Shown here: positions 33,685 through 44,959 of the stretch, one piece after another | Layout: each line of letters starts with the position of its first letter | Position numbering within the stretch: the first letter of the stretch is position 1 | Source: Microdochium bolleyi | Taxonomy: Eukaryota > Ascomycota > Sordariomycetes > Xylariales > Microdochiaceae | Assembly (NCBI GenBank): GCA_001566295.1 | Contig: KQ964247.1 | Location: forward strand, 2,914,001-2,978,000 | Direction: 5' to 3' | DNA: 64,000 bases | Made by a program: the position numbers and the translations under genes | The notes under the pieces: generated by a model | The model's input: only the letters and a program-made list of their open reading frames with translations | Databases searched by the model: none | Told to the model about the DNA's origin: nothing

Positions 33685-33848
33685 GCTCCTGTAACGTAGT
33701 GGTAAGCGCGTCTATTGCCCGACACTTTGCTGAGTTTTTTCACTAACAATCCCACAGGTTAGCGTGCCGTTCTTATAACGTATGGGATTTTTATCCCTGC
33801 ATTATGACAGACATGCGGAAGTCGCGAGTTCAATCCTCGCCAGGAGCA
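33685..33848 (+). tRNA. tRNA-like gene with long interruption, isotype unclear
   Basis: Ends pair as a perfect 7-bp acceptor stem (GCTCCTG / CAGGAGC) with discriminator A. An A box-like D arm (TAACGTAGTGGTAAGCGC) starts at 33692. The T arm GCGAG-TTCAATC-CTCGC (B box GTTCAATCC) ends just before the acceptor. A T6 run at 33857-33862 gives a Pol III terminator. The total is 164 nt, so about 90 nt must be intron if it is a functional tRNA. I could not fold a convincing anticodon stem: T-T-GCC around 33715 would be tRNA-Gly, but the stem partner is poor. It could be a real tRNA with a long intron or a tRNA-derived element. Confidence 0.5.
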
Positions 33849-33856
33849 GTGTCCTC

Positions 33857-33862
33857 TTTTTT
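33857..33862 (+). terminator. Pol III T-run terminator
   Basis: TTTTTT 8 nt after the discriminator base of the tRNA-like gene at 33685-33848, the usual spacing for Pol III termination. Confidence 0.6.
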
Positions 33863-34772
33863 GCCCGTCAAGCGGCCTTAGGCTGGTGTCAGGGTGGCGC
33901 TCGGGGTTCTGAAAGTCGGCTTCTTTTTAGAGTCTACCAAATCTCAGCCGGCTCTGGGAGCAGTTTAGCGCTTAATGCGGTGGGCTGTTAAGCTTTGGTT
34001 CTTGGGAAGTATACTTGTATATAGAGGCTGGGGGACGTACCTGCCTGACCTGGCCATGTAGCGCACGGCAATAACCAACTGCGGCAACGTCGCTTTGCTT
34101 CCACCTCGACAACAACAACAACAACGCGTTCGCCCTTTACACACGGCGCCAGCCATTTAAGGCGAGGGGCTGCACTTGCCCGCATCTGTATCGTCCAGAC
34201 CGAGGCACCTACCTCTAGCACCACCACACACTCCATGGGGCGTCGCATACAAGAAGTGAGGCACCTTGTTGTTGTTCACTAGCGACTTACACTGGGCTTG
34301 TCCCACGATGGCCAGCACAGCAGCCCATGGACGGGAGTGATGATGCGAGCGATCCTCCTTTCCGTGAAGCCTCACCCAGAAAACCGTCCGTGCTGTCGCT
34401 TGTGACCTTCTTTGCGAACGGGCTTATGAGATGCAGTGAGCTGAAGAAATGTCTTCCGCTTACATCTGCACCTGACCTCTACTGCCTCTGCTACCTCGGG
34501 CATCTCTATTACTAGCGTCTACATGTCACACCACTGTGGCCGAGAGGACTTGTCTACCTGCAGCGCTTGCCCCGCTTGATATCTAGACCTCGGAAACCCA
34601 TCATTCAAGGCTGCCAGCACCAGCCAAGCACCTCAACCCAACTACTATGCCACACATTAAATACTGCAACATTGCGGATCGACTTGTAACGGCTCATCTC
34701 TCTTTCATCATTATCATCGACAAGGGGTATAAGCTAAGCTTCGGTCTATAAAAGCAAACACCACTAGTCCAT
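33863..34772. other. Intergenic region
   Basis: Between the tRNA-like gene and the 3' end of the AKR1-like gene. It holds the latter's 3' UTR. No coding sequence is recognised. Confidence 0.5.
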
Positions 34773-37157
34773 CTACACCTCCTCCGCAGCAACAGCCTCG
34801 TAGCCGCCTCTTCTCCGCCCACTGCCTGCGCCCAGCTCCATCGCCGCGGGGCTCTCGTACACTTCGGTATAGTTGATCTTGCGGCCACCGAGCATGGCAT
34901 CGCCGGTCTCTCTGCGCCCGAACACGGGTGCCGGATCGCACCAGAAGTCCCGACAGTTCTGCACGTATCCTCGGCTGTAGGGGTTCTTCTTCCTGCGCAT
35001 CTTCTTGCCAGTTGCGGCGCCGCGGCCCGTGGCGGTCTCGATAAAGGTATCGACACCGAGGATGCGTGACCATTGCTTGAGATAGCCTCCTTGCTGGCGA
35101 CGACCACGTGCACCCAGCGGATCGTCAGCGGCCGAGGCAGGAGCAGCTGCGCTAGGATGGCTGGGATCGAGTGGGGCGCCGGTGCTCGTGAAGACGGAGC
35201 CCATGCTCTGCGCACTGCCGTCGCGGACGCCATACATGTTTTCGTAGGTAGTCATGGCGCGAGCCACCTGGATGAACTGCACAAAGATGAGCATGGACAC
35301 CCAGGTGAGCTGCAGTGTCGTCCATAGGCCAGCATAAGTAGTGTATGGGTCAGCATTGACAACCTGACACAAGGACTCTGACAAGACCAGGCACTCCTTG
35401 GAGGCACCGGCCGAGACGTCCACCAAGTAGTAGTACAGTAGGTAGTCGATCGAGAGGATACCTGCGGTCAGGGACAGCAGGTAGAGGAAGAAGTGTCGGT
35501 GGTTGTTGATTCCCACACAGTTGTTGATCCAGGGGCAGTGATGGTCATGTTTGGCGACACAGCGCTGGCACCGCCTGCAGTGCTTGCTTCTTAGAGGCGT
35601 GCGGATCATGCAAGTGGTGCAGAAGTTGGCCTCGTCGTACTTCCATAGAGCAAGCAGCTCATCAATGGCTGCTTTCTGCTCAGCAATGCCGTTCATTTTG
35701 GGCACAAAGCCAGGATCATATGTCATGGCTGTGGCGTAGAAGTAGCCGCACAAACCAGCCGAAACGCCATACACAAGGTTCAGGAGCATGTGGCTTGTCA
35801 AGGTTGCTGCCGGGAAGTCAGTTCAAGGAACACAAGAAAAGAGAGATGGGGCAGGAGCATACCAGGGAGAACGACTGTCAACCATCGGAAAGTAACCAAA
35901 AACAATGAGGCGGCAAAGATACCCGTCAGCCACGGCTAAAGCAAGCATTAGCAAAATTTCCCTCGACCGGTTTCGAAGCTCGCACATACCGTCTTGTGCA
36001 GATGCCGCATGTCTGGCGGCGCATATTCGAGCAATTGATTCGTGATCCATTGGACCCCAAGGGCGACAAGCAGTGCCACTGGCAGCGCCAGGACGATCGG
36101 CAGGTAGGAGAAGATCATGAACTCGGCCCACAGCATCGGCGTTGGGAGCAAGAAGAGGAACTTGTTCATGAAGCCTCGCTTGTCCTGGAGGAATAGCGAA
36201 GCGCCAGGCCACCATGGTGTGACGGGATGGCCATCCCTGTCGTAGCCACACTCCTTGAGAGCACGGTGCCATGCCGAGACAGTGTTGAGGTCTTGCGCCG
36301 TGATTGCTGGCGTCTTGCCATTCAACGTTTTTGCAAAGCGGTCGGAGCCATACTCGATGAGCTTGAGGATACAGGCGGGGGAGCCCTTGACCAGACCCCA
36401 GTGGAGTGCTGTGAAGCCCTGCTCGTCGGTCTCGTGCACACTGGCGCCCCAGCGGAGGAAGACGTCCACGCACGCCGGGAAGCCCTTGTACGCCGCCCAC
36501 ATGAGGGCCGTGTGGCCGTAGGCATCGGCCACATCGACGGGAATGCCCTGGTGCAGCAGCAGCACGAGAAGCAGGACGTTGCCGTTGAAGGTCGAGATGT
36601 GCAAGGTGTTGTAGCCCTGGGAGTCCGTTATGAGCGGATCAGCGCCGCGCTGGAGCAGGAGGTCGACGGTGTAGTAATTCGAGCGCTGGGCGGCCCACTG
36701 CAGTGGTGTCGCAACGGAATCGCCGCCCTTCTGATTGATCTCGGCGCCCTGGTCAAGGAGGAACTTGCACATGGCATACTGGTTGTTGATGGCGGCCCAC
36801 TGTAGCATGGCACTGTCAGCAAACATGTCCAGACTCCTGGGGCTGGTCGTGGCACGTGGCAGACGGGTCGGGACGCACATGTAACGGGGTGATGCCCTCG
36901 TCGTCTGTATAGGTGGCGTCGTAGTCTCCCTCGTCGAAGAGGGCCTGCATCGCTGGGACGTCTCCGAGACGGGCAATCTGCATGATGTCAGGCTGCGGCG
37001 GAGCTTCGTTGCCGTCAGCATCATCGCCACCGCCGATGCGGCCCATCTCTACGTCCTGGGAGTTGAGCTTGGGAGCGACCGCGGCGCCCTTTGGAGAGGG
37101 CTGGGACGGAACGGCAGCATTGTTGGATGCGCCGGCCGGCTTGGTGCTCTGTGACAT
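34773..37157 (-). CDS. AKR1: Ankyrin-repeat DHHC palmitoyltransferase (Akr1 type)
   Basis: Four exons on the minus strand: 36879-37157, 35990-36799, 35863-35935 and 34773-35806 (introns 79, 54 and 56 nt), for 731 residues. Six or so ankyrin repeats fill residues ~55-270 ([80 protein letters not shown]). Four or more membrane helices follow, and the zinc-binding DHHC-CRD (FCTTCMIRTPLRSKHCRRCQ ... KHDHHCPWINNC) has its DHHC at about residues 475-478. The enzyme transfers palmitate to cysteines of cytosolic proteins, in yeast Akr1 e.g. Yck2, at the Golgi. All catalytic elements are intact. It is divergent from the SRP receptor beta gene, sharing a ~960 bp promoter region. Confidence 0.96.
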
Positions 37158-38117
37158 GAGGTTTCGCTTCGCAGGCGGCTCTCTGATGCCGCTGTGGAAT
37201 GGCCGGGGGTGACGTCGACGGGTAAAAGGGGCGACGGTGGAAGCCGAGTGGAGGGGCCGATAGTGCTGCTGGCTACGCTGTTGGTGGTTTGCAAGCGACC
37301 TGCTTCGTCACGTCCAGGAGGATGGGAAGGTGAAGATGGACGAGCAGACAGGCGAAGAGGATGAGAAGCAGCGGGCAAACGACGACCATGGACGCTGGCT
37401 GGCGCGGCCGGTGATGCGGCGGCGGAGCTCGTCCAAAAATCCAGGGACAGGCGTAGCGGACGGGGGTCTTCTGGGGCTATGCTGGAAAGAGCAAAGTCGT
37501 TGCGCGGCTGCCGTTCGAGCTGACGAGGACCGGCCGTGCTTTCACAACTGACGCTCCTCAACACAATGCACGGCTCCCGGTGACCACGGCTCTAATCTCA
37601 TGAGCCTGGCGGCCTCTCCGGTGAACAGACCAGCGGTCTACAGCTTCGCCTTTTGGTATCATCCAGTCTCTCAGTCCCGAGTTTCGACTCGAGGACGGCA
37701 CAACTCGGACGAGCATGGCTGTGGGCCACGACAGGTCCACTAACAACGACTGAACAGCTGCAAGGTGCCGGACGCTCGGCACCATGCCCACCATGCCCAG
37801 GAGGCATGTCTCCTCCACGCGCCTGGGCCAGTCAACTGCCAGGACGCTACACGCACGCCCCTCTGGGTGAGGCTGTGCCGTGCGGTGCCTCCCAGGCGAA
37901 TGTCACTTTTGGGGAGGCGATGCCCCGCACAGGCACAATTATGCACCAGCTGCCGTGCACAACTTGAGAGCTCCAGGCAGGAGTTGAGCTTCAGTCGGAC
38001 CACATTACAATCTGGACCTGGATGCTCCGACCCCACGTACGTCCAGACGAAGCTCCTCCTTCACGGACAACACCACATCTCCTCGCCGGGTGACCAGCAT
38101 CGCCGCTCGCCGCCGCC
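37158..38117. promoter_or_regulatory. Divergent promoter region AKR1 / SRPRB
   Basis: 960 nt between the two start codons must hold both promoters and leaders. No clear TATA box or coding sequence is visible. Confidence 0.5.
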
Positions 38118-39032
38118 ATGGCCAACTTCACAGAGGTTCTCGAGTTCCTCTTCACGCCCTCCAAGGCCGTCTTCATCGCCGGTGGCCTCATCGTCCTGCT
38201 CGTGCCCATCCTGCTGCACCTCTTCATCACCCGCTCCACGCCGTACACCTCGCTGCCCTCGATCCTCCTCGTCGGGCCCGCCAATGCCGGCAAGACTGCC
38301 CTCCTGACGCTCCTGGAGCGCGGCGACGAGACCGCAAAGGGCACATACGCCTCGCAGTCCCCGCACTCGGTCGAGCTCACCGTGTCCACGGACGCCGGCA
38401 CCTCTGCGGCGCTCAACTACCGCGAGTCCGCCCGCGAAGACGCCCCCGGCTCGCACAAGAAGTTCCTCCTCCTCGATAGTCCCGGGCACCCGAAGCTGCG
38501 CAACCAGGCCCTCGCCCCAATCGCCGCGGCCAGCAGCAGCAAGAACCAGAACACCTCCGGCTCGGGCGCCGCATCGACCTCGCTGCGCGGCATAGTCTAC
38601 GTCCTCGACGCCGCAACGCTGGACGACCTCCTCGCCCCCGCCGCCGAATACCTGTACGACGTGCTCCTCGCCCTCCAGAAACGCGCCGCGTCATCCTCGT
38701 CGTCGTCGCGCGCGCCCCAGCCGATCCCCGTGCTCATCGCGGCCAACAAGTCGGACCTCTTCACCGCGCTGCCCGCCTCGCTGGTGCGCAGCCAGCTCGA
38801 GGCCGAGATCACGCGTGTCCGCTCCTTCAAGAGCAAGGGCCTGCTCGACTCGGGCGTGGGCGTCGACGACATCGGGTCCGAGGAGAACGACGCGTGGCTG
38901 GGCGCCTACGGCACGGACAAGTTCACGTTTGCCCAGATGCGCGAGTTCGACATCGAGGTCGACGTTGTCGCGGGCAGCGTGCTCGAGGGCAAGGTGGACA
39001 AGTGGTGGGAGTGGATCGCCGAGCGCATCTAG
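38118..39032 (+). CDS. SRP102: Signal recognition particle receptor subunit beta
   Basis: An intronless frame of 304 residues. One N-terminal membrane helix (about residues 17-37, VFIAGGLIVLLVPILLHLFI) is followed by a small GTPase domain: P-loop GPANAGKT at 53-60, G3-like DSPGH, and G4 NKSD with preceding PVLIAANK. The end EGKVDKWWEWIAERI is typical of SRbeta. The protein anchors SRP receptor alpha in the ER membrane for co-translational targeting. A Ser/Ala-rich insert between G3 and G4 and a Ser run (SSSSSS) before the G4 strand are species-specific loop expansions. Confidence 0.95.
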   Translation: MANFTEVLEFLFTPSKAVFIAGGLIVLLVPILLHLFITRSTPYTSLPSILLVGPANAGKTALLTLLERGDETAKGTYASQSPHSVELTVSTDAGTSAALNYRESAREDAPGSHKKFLLLDSPGHPKLRNQALAPIAAASSSKNQNTSGSGAASTSLRGIVYVLDAATLDDLLAPAAEYLYDVLLALQKRAASSSSSSRAPQPIPVLIAANKSDLFTALPASLVRSQLEAEITRVRSFKSKGLLDSGVGVDDIGSEENDAWLGAYGTDKFTFAQMREFDIEVDVVAGSVLEGKVDKWWEWIAERI

Positions 39033-39659
39033 AGGCGGGTAGACGAACGTGTGGACAGGACGCATTAATCTGGGGGGAAGTTGCGAACAGTGACAACTAC
39101 ATAGACGCAGAAAGTTGCTTATCCTGTATCAAAATTCAATGCATTCGAGCACTGTGCCAACAGTCAACCCAGCATTCAAAGTTTTGCACCGCCACAGCTT
39201 GTCCTATTATGAGGCGGAGTTGACGAAACGCGAATCACAAAGAACAGCACTGTGACAGCAGACGGCTATGTTCAACCTTGTTGTACTCGTATTTTCGGAA
39301 ATGCTCGACCGAGACGTTGAGTCTCTCCATTATATGTCTTGCCCGTCACGTCGCTCTATGGACTGAACGTCGCTCTACTGAGAAGAGGAAAAGAGAGAGG
39401 GGAGGGGAAAGATAAGAGAGAGAGAGAGAGAAGGTGAAGAAGGAGACCGCACGTAAATCTACCACGTGTAGTTGGTCCACTCGCCCAAGATCTCACATGA
39501 AGAAAAAAAAAACCTTCAAAACGCCTGTGCGCCATATCCGAGATGCATCCAGCCCATCTTCAATCTAGTTGCTCTGTGGGTTGTTGAAATCGCTTGTCTG
39601 TGGGAATCATGTAACTTTGTCTATGCTTTCGGGAGGGGGAAAAAAAGCTTTTCTCTCTT
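39033..39659. other. Convergent intergenic region
   Basis: Tail-to-tail gap between the SRPRB and CBS genes. It contains an (AG)n-type stretch (gagagagagagagag) at about 39415-39432 and an A9 run near 39505. It holds the two 3' ends. No gene is seen. Confidence 0.55.
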
Positions 39660-41276
39660 CTAAGCCTTCATCTCCTTGACCATCCAGGTCAGAAGGTCGA
39701 CCTTAGTGACGACGGCGACGGGCCTGCTGAGGGCCTTGGTCTTGTCCTCGCTCGGGGTCGCCGGCTCGGTAACGACGGCAGCGCTGTTCCACTCGAAGAA
39801 CTTGCTGAGCTCCGTGAGCGGCGTCTCGAGGGTGAACTCGACAAACTTGCGCCGGCGGACGCCCTTGCCCTCGCGGGGATCAGTCACGACCTCGTCCATA
39901 CGGCCAAAGTCGAACATGACGTCGCCCACTGTCGTCTGCTTGGTGGCCTTGCCACGCGACAGGAAGCTGAGGATGTTGCCAAGAGTGACCAGACCGACGA
40001 GCTTGCCGCCGGGCCCGGAGAGCACAGGGAGCTGGTCGAAGCCCTTGTCGCGCATCGTCTCGATAGCCTCGGCGCACGGGGTAGTGGCGAGCACGGAGAT
40101 GACGGGCTTGAGGCGGAGAGACCGGATGGTGGCGCCGCTGTAGGGGTTGCCGTTCGTGGCCTCCTTGGCGGAGTCCTTGACAGCGGCCTCCTGGACGGCC
40201 TCGTCGGGTACGGGGAGCAGGTCGTTGGCAGCCAACCAGTCATCGTCGGCAAACTTGGACAGATAGCTGCGGATGCTGTCGGGCAGCACAACGACAACAA
40301 CATCATCCTTGCCGAGGTTGAGATCCTTGATGGCGCGGATAGCGGCGGCCATGGCGCTGCCGGAGCTTCCACCGACGAGCAGGCCCTCCTCGGCAATCAG
40401 CCTCCTGGCGAGAGCAAAGGACTCGCGGTCGTCTGTCTTGTACCACTTGTCAACCAGGTCGCGCTTCAGCACCTCGGGGATGAAGTCGTAACCGATGCCC
40501 TCCACCTTGTATGACTCGTCCCGGTGATCGTCGTTGAGCGTCTCAGGGACGGCGAGGATGCTGCCATGGGGGTCGGCGGCGATGATCTTGACATTAGCGT
40601 TGTGCTTCCTCAGGCCTTTGCTGATGCCCGAGATGGTGCCACCAGTGCCGGCGCCAGCGACGAGGCAAGTAATCTTGCCACCGGTCTGCTCCCAGATCTC
40701 TTCAGCGGTGCCGAGCTCGTGAGCAAGCGGGTTGTCAATGTTGGCATACTGGTCGAGGATGTGCGAGTTGGGGATCTCCTTGACGAGGCGGTTGGCCACG
40801 CCGATGTGAGACTCCGGGGCGTCCCAGGCGGCCTGGGTCGGGGTGCGGATGATGGTGGCGCCGAGGGCCTTGAGGACGGAGACCTTCTCGGCAGACATCT
40901 TCTCGGGGAGGGTGATGATGGTGCGGTAGCCCTTGATGGCGCCGACGAGAGCGAGACCGATGCCCGTGTTGCCGCTGGTGGGCTCAATAAGGGTATCGCC
41001 GGGCTTGATGCGGCCGCTCTTCTCAGCCTCTGTGACCATGCGGTAGGCAATGCGGTCCTTAACGGAGCCGCCGGCGTTGAAGAGCTCGACCTTTGCGTAG
41101 ACCTGGGCGGTGATGCCGAGGGACTGGGGGATCTTGTTGAGACGGACGAGGGGGCTGTTTCCGATGAGCTCCTCGGCCGAGAGGACGGTAGCGGCGTGTG
41201 GAGGGCGGTGCGGCAGCTGGGAAGCCGCCGCGGCCGAGCCGTTGGTGCCGTTGGACGAAGATGTGCCGGCCGCCAT
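39660..41276 (-). CDS. CYS4: Cystathionine beta-synthase
   Basis: An intronless frame of 538 residues. The PLP fold-type II core has the Schiff-base lysine Lys73 in GGSVKDR, the phosphate/substrate loop PTSGNTG (~99-105) and the PLP phosphate-binding loop GAGTGGTISG. A linker of ~40 residues leads to two CBS domains (KPVISVLATTPCAEAIETMR; VEFTLETPLTELSKFFEWNS). Catalytic core followed by a regulatory CBS pair is the eukaryotic CBS layout; the haem-binding N-terminal extension of animals is absent, as in yeast Cys4. It condenses serine and homocysteine to cystathionine, the first step of transsulfuration to cysteine. It is divergent from the forkhead gene. Confidence 0.97.
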   Translation of the reverse strand: MAAGTSSSNGTNGSAAAASQLPHRPPHAATVLSAEELIGNSPLVRLNKIPQSLGITAQVYAKVELFNAGGSVKDRIAYRMVTEAEKSGRIKPGDTLIEPTSGNTGIGLALVGAIKGYRTIITLPEKMSAEKVSVLKALGATIIRTPTQAAWDAPESHIGVANRLVKEIPNSHILDQYANIDNPLAHELGTAEEIWEQTGGKITCLVAGAGTGGTISGISKGLRKHNANVKIIAADPHGSILAVPETLNDDHRDESYKVEGIGYDFIPEVLKRDLVDKWYKTDDRESFALARRLIAEEGLLVGGSSGSAMAAAIRAIKDLNLGKDDVVVVVLPDSIRSYLSKFADDDWLAANDLLPVPDEAVQEAAVKDSAKEATNGNPYSGATIRSLRLKPVISVLATTPCAEAIETMRDKGFDQLPVLSGPGGKLVGLVTLGNILSFLSRGKATKQTTVGDVMFDFGRMDEVVTDPREGKGVRRRKFVEFTLETPLTELSKFFEWNSAAVVTEPATPSEDKTKALSRPVAVVTKVDLLTWMVKEMKA

Positions 41277-42381
41277 GATGGGTGTGGATATTGTCGGCAG
41301 TGGGAGGAGATGTGTGGTGGCGCTGGGAGGTCTGCAAGAAGTCTATCGCGAGAGCAGGGTAGCTGTGCAAAAAGAGAGATTGTCGAGGAGAGCAGGCAAG
41401 GAGGAGCGGAAGGAGAGCAGACAGGGAGTGCCGGGTTTTTCTCAGCAGAGAATGACGGATGGCGACGCAGGGCGCATGTTTGATCGGGGCGTTTTTCTGA
41501 CGGCGGCGAAAGAAGGCTCGGGGCCATTCGCAGAAAAGAAGGGACCCGGCCGACCCCTCTAAGAGCCGGCGGTAGGCGGACCTGCCCGCTAACGGAAAGC
41601 AGCCTGATGTGAGCTGCGAGTACGTACCTCTTAGGTAAGGCGTTGTGGGTGCGGCCAGGGTCCATGCCGTGACATGGCGGCCAGCCCTGGAAGGGCCCGA
41701 TGATGCAAGCAGGCGAGGCAGGCATGTGACGGGGTTACAGGTCGACGCACTGATCTGGCCCGTACGTTTATCGGCCTGTCCACAGAGCAGGTCGCATCCA
41801 TGGATGACTTGGTCTTCAGCTGCCTACCTAAAGTAGGTACCTTGAGGTACGAAAGGAGCTTCGGTGAGGCCCCTCGAGGGATGCAGTGCTGTATACTGAC
41901 TGGCGGTGCTGAGCAATGATCCAACACGAACCTGCCCACCAAGCAAGCCACATAGCTGCGTCTTTGTTTACGCTGCACCCGGCCCGCGTGCGGGAGTGGG
42001 TGGCCTGGTCCCTTGCCTCAGGCTGCCAGCCGTGCCCTGTGCCCTGTGACGCGCAGTGGTTGGCGTTGGCGTTGGTGTTGGCGTTGCAGGTTTGGAAAAG
42101 GGCCCACAGCGCACACCCCTGCCACTTGGCCTTTGCCCTGCCCCAGGTCGCCCACTTCTAAACTCGTCGTCCACGCGTGCGAGACGCGGCGTTCTAGAAG
42201 TCTTTTGCCGGTCCTCTCCACCACTCAGCGCCCGCACCGCAACGACCACCGCAACGACCACCGCAACGACCAGGTCACTTCATCGCCAGTCGAGCACCGT
42301 TCGAGCACCACTCGCCATACTCCACCCGGGCCCTTGTGGGAGCGTCCTGCGACGCATCCGCGCTGCCTCTCCCGGCCAGCC
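41277..42381. promoter_or_regulatory. Divergent promoter region CBS / forkhead
   Basis: 1.1 kb between the two starts. It carries short coding-like frames but no supported gene. There is a TTGGCG/TTGGTG array near 42060-42087 and a three-copy 12-nt repeat (CCGCAACGACCA) at 42236-42272 in the forkhead 5' leader. Confidence 0.5.
42236..42272 (+). repeat. Three-copy 12-bp tandem repeat
   Basis: CCGCAACGACCA is repeated three times about 110 nt before the forkhead start codon. It is likely transcribed as part of the 5' leader. Confidence 0.7.
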
Positions 42382-44653
42382 ATGCCGCCCTCCTCCAAGC
42401 GCTCCCAGCGCTCGCGCAAGGTCCGCGACAGCAGTCCCAGCCCGGCCCCGACCGACCAGACTGCCTCCCCGTCACGCCCCGCCAAGCGCAGGAAGAAGGT
42501 CAGCAGCCAGTCTCGTCCGGCATGTCCTCAGCCTCTCCACTGACTAACACTGCTTCTGCGCCTCGTCCAGGTCCAAGAGCCGGCCTCAGAGCCCATAGAC
42601 GAAGAAGGCTCGAGCCTCTTGGCAGACACCTCGGCCGCCCTCAACGACGATGACCGCCTCGTCGCCCAGATCACCCAGCGCCTGCTGCACGTTGGCCATG
42701 TCCAGGCTCGCTCCGATCACTCAAATGCCATCCACGAGGCTCGCGCAGAGTCCATCGAGGCCTACGCAAAGATCGCCGCCCATGATTGGACCTACTTCAT
42801 CACGACACTCTCCATCAACATTGGCCGTACATCAGAGCCCGGCCAGGCCGCCAGCCTCTCGCCAGACGACCCCAAGTTTGTCCACATCGACCTCGGGCCC
42901 GGCAAACATGTCTCCCGCCAGACTGCCATCATCTTCTTCGACTCGGATGCGGAGCGGTGGTTCCTACAGGTCAAGGGCCGCAACGGCGTCAAGGTCGACA
43001 ACGTCTCCCTGCGCTGCGAGGACGAGCCTCATGCGCTTAACAGTGGCGAGGTCATCGAGGTTGGAGGGCTCGAGATGATGTTCGTCATGCCGACCAACAT
43101 CGTGCCGATCCGTGTAAACTCGATGTATCTCGAACGGCTCACCGAGAAGAAGCCGCTTACACAGCAGAGCCCACTACTGTCTTCCTCGGCGACGACGCAC
43201 AACGACAACAGGACAGCCCTGCCTTCTACGGTGCCGACGCTGCAGTTTCCATCGTCGTCCTCGTCAGCACATGCTCCGGCGCGGCCGCTCTCGTCTCGTG
43301 AGCAGGCGGCATCATTTCCGCAAGCCATCGCTCCGGCGCCCCCAGACTACAAACGCGTGGGGACCCCGCCGTCGAGCAAACGGGCGGCCGCCAGCTCTGC
43401 CTTTAGAACGCCAGCGCACAACTCGACGTCCATGATCATGAACCAGAGCGATGTCGATCTCAGCAAGGACGAGAACAAGCACATCAAGCCCCACTTCAGC
43501 TATGCTCAGATGATCACCCAGGCAATCATGGGAACGGAAGAGCACAAGCTCAATCTGGCGGGAATCTATCAGTACATCACCAGCAAGTATGCCTACTATA
43601 GAGCACAGCCCGCGGGCGGCTGGCAGGTAAGATATTCCAATCTGTCACTTGGCCAACTGTGACACTGTACTAACATCTCAACCAGAACTCAATCCGGCAT
43701 AATCTATCATTAAACAAATCCTTCTCGAAAGCCCCAAGGTCAACAGACGAGCCTGGCAAGGGCATGAAATGGGAGATTGTCCCCGAGGCCAAGGAGGAGC
43801 TGTTCCGTGTTGCCTGGAAGGGCGGCCGTGGCGGTCACCGAGGCTCGTCAGCCCCGTCATCTCCGAGCCAGGTCAACCAGGCGACTTCCGCGCTGAGAGA
43901 CACCATGGCACGCGACACTATATCCGCTCGCAAGCGGAAAGGTTCGCCAACTCGCTCCACGCCACCGACATCGTCCTACAACCCAGCGCAGATGACCCCT
44001 GATCGGAAACTCCTTCCCTCAGGCCCAGGCAGTTTCCAAGACGGCAGTCCTCTTCCTCGCGCACGGAAACCACTTGGAGGCCCCAGCTCGTTCGGCCCAG
44101 CCGACAGCTTGCCGCGCTCCCCGCCCACGCTCTCTTCGTCCTACCAAGCCGAAGACGGGGCCTCCTTCATCACTCCTGCGCCCCTGCGTGTCCACCCACG
44201 CCTCGCGCCGCCGAGCACTGCACAGCGGCCGAGCCAACACATGCCAACAAGCTCGCCAGCCCCGTTCTGGCGGTACGCCGACATCAACAGCACGCCGCTC
44301 AAGTTCAACATCAGCCCATCGAAGCCCTCGGGCGTTCCGCTGCCCGAGTGTAGCAGCCCGCCTCCTGTCCCTGCCGAACATCATTCTCGGCATAGGCATC
44401 AGTCGCCGATCGCCAGTCCCACGAGGTCAACTCGGGCGCAGACTCACGAGACGAACGCGACGGCGCCAGAGCCCGAGACCGAAGTGGACGTGGAGGAGGA
44501 GGGTGGGTTCGATTTGACAAAGTAAGTCTACCCTTGCAGTCTCGACAGACTATGAATGACCAACTAACACATGCTCACAGGGGCTTCCAACCAATTGCTT
44601 CATACCACGCCCCCATTGCTCTAGGTGGACTGGTGCCGCGCGCCGGAAAGTAA
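42382..44653 (+). CDS. FKH2: FHA and forkhead transcription factor (Fkh1/2 type)
   Basis: Four exons: 42382-42498, 42571-43626, 43686-44521 and 44581-44653 (introns 72, 59 and 59 nt), for 693 residues. A Ser/Lys-rich N-terminus with a basic patch (PAKRRKK) is followed by an FHA domain (about residues 100-195; INIGRTSE, HVSRQTAIIFF, NGVKVDN). A linker leads to the forkhead DNA-binding domain (about 345-425; HIKPHFSYAQMITQAIM, IYQYITSKYAYYR, GWQNSIRHNLSLNKSF, GKGMKWEI). An intron splits the recognition-helix region at GGWQ/NSIRHN. The FHA-forkhead order is that of Fkh1/Fkh2, regulators of G2/M genes. The last intron begins right after AA of AAG; if retained it yields K-stop, so splicing adds a 23-residue tail. 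Confidence 0.94.
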
Positions 44654-44959
44654 GGGCGCCACCCTTCCGTCCACTGGTTATTGTTCGAACAACGCTGTCA
44701 CAAGTATTCTATATGACAGCAAGCATGAGGTGAAGTGGAAGTTTTAGCTACCGCTGTCCGAATATGAATCGTAGTCATGTGGTATTCCCACTATTTGCTC
44801 AAACTGGGCGCTTGACTTGACGTGAATATATCATATGTCTTTCATCAATGGGTGTTGATGTTTGAGTAACTATGACGAGCAACGCGGCTCGATTCCCGAT
44901 TTTGATAAATCTTCTCCAAGGGGTTCTCAAGCCACTGCGTAGATAGACCGCTGCAGGTC
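44654..44959. other. Convergent intergenic gap
   Basis: 306 nt between the forkhead and TFIIIC stops, AT-richer than its flanks. It holds both 3' ends. Confidence 0.55.

Noticed and set aside
39415..39432. AG-rich repeat as a possible transposon end
   Set aside because: Simple dinucleotide repeat between two 3' ends, with no terminal repeats or coding remains.
40524..41483. 319-codon plus-strand frame opposite the CBS gene
   Set aside because: Antisense shadow of a well-supported conserved enzyme; no motifs of its own.
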